Shown: one piece after another, positions 54,782 to 60,424 of the stretch
Numbering within the stretch: position 1 is the first letter of the stretch
Layout of the letters: each line of letters begins with the position of its first letter
Assembly: GCF_046480435.1 (NCBI RefSeq)
Contig: NZ_PKGC01000006.1
Length of the DNA: 64,000 nt
Source of the DNA: Limnospira platensis
GTDB taxonomy: Bacteria; Cyanobacteriota; Cyanobacteriia; Cyanobacteriales; Microcoleaceae
Direction: 5' to 3' (one strand)
Position numbers and translations under genes: made by a program
The notes under the pieces: generated by a model
Seen by the model: the letters and a program-made list of their open reading frames with translations, nothing else
What the model was told of the DNA's origin: nothing
Database searches by the model: none

Positions 54782-55194
54782 CTAACATTTTTCTGATGTT
54801 AACAAATTCCCGCAATTTTTGCCTTCCAGTAGCTTAGTTCAACCCAAGCCTCTCACGCCACCTAGGGACTCTGCTGTTAGGCGCAAGTTAACCAAGGGGG
54901 TTGGTATAAGTTTATCTATTTCCTCACCCCTTCTCGGTTGAATAATTGGGGAGGCTTCCAGAAACCTTTTTACAGCCGATTCACCCTATCCCAAATATCC
55001 GAGGTAATTGATTGTGACTAATCCTGAATTAGTCAACATTTCACAAAGAAAGCGGGTTTCTGGTAGGATAGGGATACGTCGCATTCCGATGTCCTCGCGA
55101 TCGCTTCATAAATATTTAAGAAATTAACCCGGTTTCGGGGGACAATAGGGGTGCTATCTCTATTTGTGTGGCGATCGCGTTAACAACCCATCAC
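54782..55194. other. Intergenic region with a remnant leader copy
   Basis: From 55045 to about 55160 it holds a decayed copy (A) of the leader found before the CHAT gene. The rest shows no feature. A divergent or minus-strand promoter for the NDH-2/DoxX gene must lie on the left side. Confidence 0.6.
55045..55160 (+). repeat. Leader repeat copy A (decayed)
   Basis: It contains an AGAAAGCGGGTTTCT element at 55047-55061, TAACCCGGTTTC at about 55125-55136 and GGGGTGCTAT near 55150. It ends about 35 bases before the stop of the vapC gene at 55195 and lacks the MDEQ-type coding start. Confidence 0.7.
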
Positions 55195-55593
55195 CTATTC
55201 ATTGATCAGCCAGTTTTCAATTTTTAAGTTAACAATATTTTGGAAATGCTTTAAATTATCTGTAACTAAAATAAAATCTCGCGATCTTGCTACGGCTGCA
55301 ATCATGGCATCTAATTCTCCTGTGGGCTTACCGATGCGTCTGAGTTCTCCTTGAATTTGACCAAATTCACGAGCAGCAAGCAAATCAAAATCTACCAGAT
55401 GTAGTAGACTAATAAACTGTTGTAATGTAGCCAAGTTTTGTTCTATTTTTTGTGAGCAATAAACACCTTTGTAGAGTTCGGAAACCACAATAGAACTCAA
55501 ATAAGAGGATTGAAAATGCTGGGCAAATTTGGGTACAGCATTGGGATGATTTTTGAGTAAAGCGATACAGATGTTAGTATCTAGCAAATACAT
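55195..55593 (-). CDS. PIN-domain toxin VapC (132 aa)
   Basis: VapC-type RNase. The PIN acidic residues are visible in MYLLDTNICIAL (Asp), SELYKG (Glu), GELDAMIAA (Glu/Asp) and ILVTDNLKHF (Asp). It is 3 bases behind its antitoxin gene on the same strand, the classical vapBC order. It forms cassette 1 of the array. Confidence 0.92.
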   Translation of the reverse strand: MYLLDTNICIALLKNHPNAVPKFAQHFQSSYLSSIVVSELYKGVYCSQKIEQNLATLQQFISLLHLVDFDLLAAREFGQIQGELRRIGKPTGELDAMIAAVARSRDFILVTDNLKHFQNIVNLKIENWLINE

Positions 55594-55596
55594 AAA

Positions 55597-55842
55597 TCAA
55601 TCAAAATTAAATAATTCTCGACCGTGGTTTTGATGGCGTTTTTGAGCGATCGCTGTAAAGGTAGCATCTAAATCGGGTTGGTTTGACCAAGCACCAAATA
55701 GTTGACAGAATTGCTGCCAATGTTCTTCTGGTGTCCGGGGGAGGGGGGGGCTAATTTCCAGGATAATTTCAGAGCCATCAGGGACCGCAATATTTTCGGT
55801 TAGCTCAATAGTTTTACCGCGTTTAATGCCTCGGATTTGCAT
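55597..55842 (-). CDS. VapB-type antitoxin (81 aa)
   Basis: ATG 55842 (MQIRGIKRGKTIELTENIAV) is chosen because GAGAG lies 8 bases before it and because of the usual start of this antitoxin group; the frame is open 5 codons further up. The product has a beta-strand N-terminal DNA-binding type fold and an acidic C-terminal tail that would bind the toxin. Partner of the VapC gene that follows. Confidence 0.85.
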   Translation of the reverse strand: MQIRGIKRGKTIELTENIAVPDGSEIILEISPPLPRTPEEHWQQFCQLFGAWSNQPDLDATFTAIAQKRHQNHGRELFNFD

Positions 55843-55904
55843 AAATATGGCTCTCATTTTTTTGCAATGCTATTTCAGTTTAGCACATAGATTTTTGAAA
55901 GACA

Positions 55905-56023
55905 AGAAACCGGGTTTCTGGTAGGATAGCGATCGCATCACCAAGATTTAAGAAATTAACCCGATTTCTGAGTCTCTGGAATGGGGTAAAATGGGAGTGC
56001 TATTCCCTACCCGGTGCGCCGCT
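55905..56023 (+). repeat. Leader repeat copy B
   Basis: It has AGAAACCGGGTTTCT at 55905-55919, a weaker TAACCCGATTTCT, then GGGGTAAAAT, GGAGTGCTATTCCCTACCCG and GTGCGCCGCT directly before an ATG at 56024. This matches the leader of the intact CHAT gene. Confidence 0.85.
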
Positions 56024-56175
56024 ATGGATGAAGAGCGATCGTCGGGTTATCTCTCCCTGATTCAAGAACTCCTGGAATGTCCGGGTGGGGAGAACAAATC
56101 CTCGGCAGTCATCAGGGGTTAGTGGATGGGGGGTTTGTGCAGGTGTGCGAGTTGGTAGCGGCACAGTTGCAGCCT
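56024..56175 (+). pseudogene. Decayed 5' fragment of a TPR-CHAT-type gene (copy B)
   Basis: ATG 56024 opens MDEERSSGYLSLIQELLE then CPGGEN, which matches the start of the CHAT protein at 60425. A frameshift then moves the match to the second frame, where QILGSHQGLVDGGFVQVC then ELVAAQLQ continues. Similarity ends about 17 bases before the stop of the convergent vapC gene. Confidence 0.75.
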
Positions 56176-56188
56176 TGGGTGAGGGGAA

Positions 56189-56590
56189 TTATGAACCCAG
56201 CCGGTTAACCTGGGATAATTGCCCTAGCTTGACATCAAAAGATGCGGTTTCATCACAGCCAGCCTGTTGATTGATGCGAACAATCAAATAATCAGAAAAA
56301 TCAGCATTTCCCAACTTCATTTGATGAATTGCCCAAGCGATATCATCGGAATTTTCAAATATAAAAATATTGGTATTTAAGAGATTTTCTAGGATAGTGA
56401 TGAGTTGGTCTCGACTAATTTTATACTGACTGCGTAATACCCAAACCACTTCACAGAGGACAATATTATTAATCAAGCAGGGTTGATGATTTTCTAGGGC
56501 TTGATTGATGTATTGATCCGCTTGCTGCCATTGTGATTCATCGTCTCGGACTAGAAAGCGGACGATTACATTGGTATCCAAACCTTTCAC
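56189..56590 (-). CDS. PIN-domain toxin VapC (133 aa)
   Basis: PIN acidic sites are in MKGLDTNVIVRFLVRDD, LCEVVWVL and NADFSDYLIVRINQQAG. It overlaps the stop of its antitoxin gene by 4 bases (ATGA), typical for translationally coupled vapBC. Its stop lies beside fragment B of the CHAT gene. Confidence 0.9.
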   Translation of the reverse strand: MKGLDTNVIVRFLVRDDESQWQQADQYINQALENHQPCLINNIVLCEVVWVLRSQYKISRDQLITILENLLNTNIFIFENSDDIAWAIHQMKLGNADFSDYLIVRINQQAGCDETASFDVKLGQLSQVNRLGS

Positions 56591-56844
56591 ATCGATTCTA
56601 CCGCACCTTCAACAATGGCTTGTTCCATTTCCGCTAGAGAAACGGTTTTTCTGTCAGGGTCGTAGAGACAACCCGATAAGGTACGGACATCAATTTGAGC
56701 CGCTTTTGGGGCGGGTTCTAAATAGACTTTGCCATCAGGGGAAATGGCGATATTAATTTGGTCGCCCGGTTTTAAGTGCAGCCAGTCGATAATTTCTGGG
56801 GGAATGGTGGCGGTTCCGGTAGCAGTGATTCGGGTCAGTGCCAT
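56587..56844 (-). CDS. AbrB/SpoVT-type antitoxin VapB (85 aa)
   Basis: MALTRITATGTATIPPEIID is a swapped-hairpin AbrB-type DNA-binding start, and LKPGDQINIAISPDGKVYLE continues the fold; the end is acidic. I prefer ATG 56844 over TTG 56859. It is coupled to vapC by a 4-base overlap. Confidence 0.88.
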   Translation of the reverse strand: MALTRITATGTATIPPEIIDWLHLKPGDQINIAISPDGKVYLEPAPKAAQIDVRTLSGCLYDPDRKTVSLAEMEQAIVEGAVESM

Positions 56845-56931
56845 AAGGGGGTAATTCAATGGATTTATAGGATATATTTTAACGTACTAGAGCCTAATTG
56901 TGGAGGCTAAATCCGTAAAACGGCGGGGTCA

Positions 56932-57050
56932 AGAAATCGGGTTTCTAGCAGCATCGCGATTCCTTCACAAAGATTTAACAAAGAAACCCGGTTTCTGAGG
57001 GTTGGGAATGGGGTAAAATCGGGGTGCTATCCCCTACCAGATGTGCCGCT
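56932..57050 (+). repeat. Leader repeat copy C
   Basis: AGAAATCGGGTTTCT at 56932-56946 and the perfect palindrome AGAAACCCGGTTTCT at 56982-56996 are followed by GGGTAAAATCGGGGTGCTAT and CCCCTACC up to ATG 57051. It is nearly identical to copy G. Confidence 0.9.
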
Positions 57051-57164
57051 ATGGATGAACAACGAGTTCAAGCCTATCTCTCCCTAATTCAAGAATTCCT
57101 TGCCGCTACGGGTAGGGAGGATATGCAGCGACTCAGGGAACAATGGAGAATGGTCGTCAATTAG
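57051..57164 (+). pseudogene. 5' fragment of a TPR-CHAT-type gene, 37-codon remnant (copy C)
   Basis: The frame opens with MDEQRVQAYLSLIQEFL, matching the CHAT start, then diverges to AATGREDMQRLRE and stops at 57162-57164. XisH begins 28 bases later. Confidence 0.75.
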
Positions 57165-57191
57165 GCGCTGAAAAGTGTTAGGGTGGATACA

Positions 57192-57608
57192 ATGGCTAGA
57201 GATAAATTCCACTATGCTGTCAGACGGGGTTTAGAAAAACAAGAATGGCAGATTACCCACGATCCCTTACGTTTAGAGTTAGGACCGGATGACCGTGTAG
57301 AGATTGATTTAGGGGCGCAGCAACTCTTAGGGGCGCAGCGAACCGGAGAGAAAATAGCAGTGGAAATCAAGAGTTTTTTGAATGACTCCGCTATGTTAGA
57401 CTTTCATTTGGCATTGGGTCAGTTCTTAAATTACCGTTTAGTTCTCCAAAGACTTGAGCCGGAGCGAACTCTTTATTTGGCCATACCCATAACTGCGTAT
57501 CAATCATTTTTTTATCGACAATTGCCGCAACTTTCCATCCAAACTTATCATATAAAATTGATAACTTATGAACCGAACGATGAGGTGATTTTGCAATGGA
57601 TAGAGTAG
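57192..57608 (+). CDS. xisH: XisH family protein (138 aa)
   Basis: It resembles the fdxN-element excision controlling factor XisH. ARDKFHYAVRRGLEKQEW is the usual start, so ATG 57192 is chosen over GTG 57183. VEIDLGAQQLL and IAVEIKSFL fit a PD-(D/E)xK nuclease-like core (Asp, then Glu-x-Lys). The next gene xisI overlaps by 13 bases. In non-heterocystous strains its role is unknown, and it may form a toxin-antitoxin-like or defence pair. Confidence 0.9.
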   Translation: MARDKFHYAVRRGLEKQEWQITHDPLRLELGPDDRVEIDLGAQQLLGAQRTGEKIAVEIKSFLNDSAMLDFHLALGQFLNYRLVLQRLEPERTLYLAIPITAYQSFFYRQLPQLSIQTYHIKLITYEPNDEVILQWIE

Positions 57609-57931
57609 CTAAGTATAGAGAGATTATTCAGGAACTCTTGACGGAATATTCGACGGGTTCTCCGTTGGGGGGAGAGATTGAATCAGAAACGGTTTTCGAT
57701 GTCAAAGCCGATCGCTATTTGGTGGTTGATTTAGGATGGAATGAAACCCGGAGGATTTATAATTGCTTGATTCATCTGGAAATTCGTTCCGGAAAAATCT
57801 GGATTCAGCGCAATCAAACGGACTGTTCCTTGACCGATGAGTTGTTAAGTCAGGGTGTGGAGAGGGAAGATATTATTTTGGGACTACAACCGCCTGATTT
57901 GCGAAAATATACAGGTTTGGGGGTGAGTTAG
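57596..57931 (+). CDS. xisI: XisI family protein (111 aa)
   Basis: The product (MDRVAKYREIIQELLTEYST, DRYLVVDLGWNETRRIYNCL, KIWIQRNQTDCSLTDELLSQ, GLQPPDLRKYTGLGVS) fits XisI, the constant partner of XisH. It overlaps xisH by 13 bases. Its stop is 26 bases before leader copy D. Confidence 0.92.
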   Translation: MDRVAKYREIIQELLTEYSTGSPLGGEIESETVFDVKADRYLVVDLGWNETRRIYNCLIHLEIRSGKIWIQRNQTDCSLTDELLSQGVEREDIILGLQPPDLRKYTGLGVS

Positions 57932-57956
57932 TCAGTGGGAAGCAACCGGGGGTCAA

Positions 57957-58079
57957 AGAAACCGGGTTTCTGGCAGCATCTGCTGTTGCTTCACAAAAAT
58001 TTAACAAAGAAACCGGGTTTCTGAGTCTCTGGAATGTGGTAAAATCGGAATGCTATCCCCTACCCGGTGCTAGGTTAGG
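57957..58079 (+). repeat. Leader repeat copy D
   Basis: AGAAACCGGGTTTCT occurs at 57957-57971 and again in the same form near 58008-58022; GGTAAAATCGGAATGCTATC and CCCTACCCGGTGC follow. The start codon position holds AGG (58077-58079) instead of ATG. Confidence 0.85.
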
Positions 58080-58113
58080 GATGAACAAAGAGTGCAGGCT
58101 TATTTATCCCTGA
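58080..58113 (+). pseudogene. 5' CHAT-gene fragment without start codon (copy D)
   Basis: From GAT at 58080 the frame reads DEQRVQAYLSLM, matching residues 2-12 of the CHAT protein, then breaks. The antisense strand of this bit encodes the last residues of the vapC gene that ends at 58100. Confidence 0.7.
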
Positions 58114-58546
58114 TGCCAGAACCGTTGATTGACCAGTTTTCGATGGAGAGTTCTTGGATAATGCCAAAATCAGACTCGTTGCACGTGAGGAGGGTGGCAT
58201 TTTGAACCAGAGAAATGGCAGCAATTTTCAAGTCCATATTGCCTAAACGAGGGTAGGTTTTGCGGAGGCGTTGATGCTCGACTGCGGCAGGATAATCGAA
58301 GGGTAAAATGGGGATAAAACAATAGTCCTTTGCCGTTTTTTGCAGTCCTTCATAAGCGATGATTTGTTGCTCAACTGTTTTCGCTTGGGACAGAAAATTG
58401 AGTCTTCCTCTGATTTGTTCTTCATAAGTGATGACGGTGACGGCAATTTGAATCTTCTCAACGGTTGCTATTTTTGCCAAAATCCGTTGACCGGGTTCAC
58501 CATTGCGTTGAATGAGACTCAGATGATCAGTATCGAGAATATACAT
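58100..58546 (-). CDS. PIN-domain toxin (148 aa) with an extended C-terminus
   Basis: PIN acidic residues are in MYILDTDHLSLIQRN, VTVITYEEQIRG, LGNMDLKIAA and LLTCNESDFGII. The core ends with LSIENWSIN, like the IENWLINE end of the VapC at 55195, but translation goes on for GSGIRDK. The last part comes from the antisense of the leader/CHAT fragment D. Its antitoxin precedes it by 15 bases. Confidence 0.88.
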   Translation of the reverse strand: MYILDTDHLSLIQRNGEPGQRILAKIATVEKIQIAVTVITYEEQIRGRLNFLSQAKTVEQQIIAYEGLQKTAKDYCFIPILPFDYPAAVEHQRLRKTYPRLGNMDLKIAAISLVQNATLLTCNESDFGIIQELSIENWSINGSGIRDK

Positions 58547-58561
58547 CGGATTTTGCTGACT

Positions 58562-58774
58562 TTATTCGGCAGTTTTGCGCCATTCTTGTCCGAGTTGAAT
58601 CACCGATTCAAAGGTGGAGTCATTGGCGTGACTTCCAGCAATGCGTTCCCACCAGGGCTGTTGTGGGGAGGTGACGGTGGCTAAGACTTGTTTAATTTGA
58701 GTGAGTTCGATTTCCAAGCTGGTGACTCGTGCTTCGATCGCCTGGGGTTGATTTTCAGTAGGTTGCCGGTTCAT
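58562..58774 (-). CDS. Small antitoxin of the PIN toxin (70 aa)
   Basis: It starts MNRQPTENQPQAIEARVTSL, has a coiled-coil-like helix (LEIELTQIKQVL) and ends in QPWWERIAGSHANDSTFE and LGQEWRKTAE. From memory this PWWERIAG plus FANDxxYDE/EYR-type end is a common cyanobacterial antitoxin next to PIN toxins. It is the gene before the toxin on the same strand. Confidence 0.8.
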   Translation of the reverse strand: MNRQPTENQPQAIEARVTSLEIELTQIKQVLATVTSPQQPWWERIAGSHANDSTFESVIQLGQEWRKTAE

Positions 58775-58838
58775 GGTCAGGGTTGAGTTTTCAGATGATT
58801 GGAGTCTGTTGGATGATTATAACTCATCTGGTCAGGAA

Positions 58839-58962
58839 AGAAACCGGGCTTCTAGCAGCATCGCGATTCTTTCACAAAGATTTAAGCAAGAAACCCGATT
58901 TCTGAGGTTTGGGAATCGGGTAAAATCGGGGTCATAGTCCCCTACCGGGTGCTAGGTTATAG
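58839..58962 (+). repeat. Leader repeat copy E
   Basis: AGAAACCGGGCTTCT at 58839-58853 and AGAAACCCGATTTCT at 58889-58903 are followed by GGTAAAATCGGGGTCATAGT and CCCCTACC. The coding start is degenerate (ATAGATAAACGAGG). The phd gene follows within about 20 bases. Confidence 0.85.
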
Positions 58963-58983
58963 ATAAACGAGGAAGGATAAGCG

Positions 58984-59211
58984 ATGAAAATTATTGATAT
59001 TAACCAAGCCTTACCGCAAATTATGGAACTGATAGAAATGGCTTTTGCCGGAGAAGAAATTATCATTAGTAAAAATAATCAGCAAACCATTAAAATCACT
59101 CCAGTTTTATCGCCTCAGCCGCGCCCCCCTTTATTTGGGTGCGATAAAGACCGGATTGCTCTCAGGGATGATTTTGATGAACCATTGGATGATTTTCAGG
59201 ACTATATTTAA
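58984..59211 (+). CDS. Phd/YefM-type antitoxin (75 aa)
   Basis: MKIIDINQALPQIMELIEMA and GEEIIISKNNQQTIKITPVL form the Phd/YefM N-terminal fold. The tail (DRIALRDDFDEPLDDFQDYI) is acidic and would bind the toxin. Its stop overlaps the toxin start by one base. GGAAGG lies before ATG. Confidence 0.88.
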   Translation: MKIIDINQALPQIMELIEMAFAGEEIIISKNNQQTIKITPVLSPQPRPPLFGCDKDRIALRDDFDEPLDDFQDYI

Positions 59212-59600
59212 TGCGGTTACTCCTTGATACTCATACGGTCCTGTGGTTTTTTATGGGAAATTCCCAGTTGAGCGACAAGGTGCGTGATTTGGTCGAAGAC
59301 GGTCATAATCATAAGCTGATTAGTGTTGCTACGGTTTGGGAGATGTCCATCAAACAGAGTCAGAATAAGTTAACCCTGGAAAAAACTGCGTCAGATTACA
59401 TAGAGGAGAAAATCAGATTAGATGATTTTGAATTGTTGCCAATTCAACTCAACCATTTAAGGATATTGTCATCACTTGCATTTTACCATAAAGACCCATT
59501 TGACAGACTTTTAATCGCCCAAGCCATGCAAGAAAATATCCCCATTTTAAGCAAAGATATGGCTTTCTATGCTTATCCAATCCAGAGGATTTGGGACTAG
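59211..59600 (+). CDS. PIN-domain toxin VapC (129 aa)
   Basis: Acidic PIN sites are in MRLLLDTHTVLWFFMGN, VATVWEMSIK, and HKDPFDRLLIAQAMQENIPI. This is the Phd-linked VapC type of cyanobacteria. It overlaps the phd gene by one base (TAATG). Confidence 0.92.
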   Translation: MRLLLDTHTVLWFFMGNSQLSDKVRDLVEDGHNHKLISVATVWEMSIKQSQNKLTLEKTASDYIEEKIRLDDFELLPIQLNHLRILSSLAFYHKDPFDRLLIAQAMQENIPILSKDMAFYAYPIQRIWD

Positions 59601-59689
59601 AGGTGAACACAAAACCCCTCAGTGTCTTTTGTGTTCCGCTTCCAGGCATCAGTTACAATACCCACTATCCCCCTACTCTATCCCTAGCC

Positions 59690-59800
59690 ATGAACGAACA
59701 ACGCATCGCCGCCTATCTCTCCCTGATTCAAGAACTCCTCGACTGTCCGGGTGGGGAGGAACCGCAAATCCTTAACGGTCATCTGGAGGGGAAATCCTAA
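59690..59800 (+). pseudogene. 5' fragment of a TPR-CHAT-type gene (copy F, 36 codons)
   Basis: MNEQRIAAYLSLIQELLD then CPGGEEPQILNGHLEGKS matches residues 1-33 of the CHAT protein (MDEQRVQAYLSLIEKLLE, CPGGEELQILNGHLE) and then stops. The leader before it is almost lost. hicA starts 4 bases after the stop. Confidence 0.8.
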
Positions 59801-59803
59801 ATA

Positions 59804-59989
59804 ATGAAAGTAAGAGATATCATCAAAATCCTAGAGAATGATGGATGGTAGCAAGTCCGGACACGGGGGAGTCATCGACAATTTCATCATGCCACTAAGT
59901 CCGGTACAGTTACCGTTTCGGGACAATTAAACGTTGATATGCCCCCCGGAACCTTAAACAGCGTCTTCAAGCAAGCCGGATTAAAGTAA
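59804..59989 (+). pseudogene. hicA: HicA-type toxin gene broken by an in-frame TAG
   Basis: The reading frame MKVRDIIKILENDGW is followed by TAG at 59849-59851, then QVRTRGSHRQFHHATKSGTV and VSGQLNVDMPPGTLNSVFKQ, ending TAA at 59987-59989. The catalytic His of HicA (GSHRQFHH) lies after the stop. HicA usually has Tyr, Phe or similar at the stop position, so a single base change from TAC or TAT would explain it. The protein is therefore predicted to be inactive, unless a sequencing error or readthrough occurs. hicB follows by 12 bases. Confidence 0.88.
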
Positions 59990-60001
59990 AGGAGTCTAAC
60001 C

Positions 60002-60244
60002 ATGAATAATCAACAATTACACTATACGATTATCCTCGAAAAGGGAACCTCTAGCTACGGGGTTTATGTGCCGGACTTGCCTGGATGTGTTGCAGTTGGA
60101 GAAACGAAAGAAGAAGCCTTGCAATTGATTCAAGAGGCGATTCAATTTCATCTTGAAGATTTACAAATGAATGGTCAACCGATTCCTGAGCCGATCTCAA
60201 CGAGTGAAACGGTGAGTTTTTCGATGTTCAACATGAACCCTTGA
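60002..60244 (+). CDS. hicB: HicB-type antitoxin (80 aa)
   Basis: The partial RNase H-like HicB fold is shown by HYTIILEKGTSSYGVYVPDL then PGCVAVGETKEEALQLIQEA, followed by FHLEDLQMNGQPIPEP. GGAG lies 8 bases before ATG. It follows a nonsense-carrying hicA and thus may be an orphan antitoxin. Confidence 0.92.
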   Translation: MNNQQLHYTIILEKGTSSYGVYVPDLPGCVAVGETKEEALQLIQEAIQFHLEDLQMNGQPIPEPISTSETVSFSMFNMNP

Positions 60245-60305
60245 TTTTACAGCTTCTCAAATTCAATGGATTGAATCTATTTTAAGGGACTGTAGCCGCC
60301 GGAAA

Positions 60306-60424
60306 AGAAACGGGCTTTCTAGCCGCATCTCGATTCTTTCACAAAGATTTAAGAAAGAAACCCGGTTTCTGAGGTCTGGGAATGGGGTAAAATCGGGGTG
60401 CTATCCCCTACCCGGTGCGCCACT
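60306..60424 (+). repeat. Leader repeat copy G (upstream of the intact CHAT gene)
   Basis: It holds an imperfect palindrome at 60306-60320, the perfect palindrome AGAAACCCGGTTTCT at 60356-60370, GGGGTAAAATCGGGGTGCTAT and CCCCTACCCGGTGCGCC, ending at ATG 60425. TAAAAT about 35 bases before ATG could be a -10 box. Confidence 0.9.

Noticed and set aside
57192..57931. xisHI as proof of a heterocyst-forming organism
   Set aside because: XisHI homologs occur widely in non-heterocystous cyanobacteria and no heterocyst gene set is seen here.
55045..60424. Classical integron with attC sites
   Set aside because: No integrase gene is visible and the repeats contain coding fragments and a promoter-like leader; only the resemblance in layout is kept as a hypothesis.
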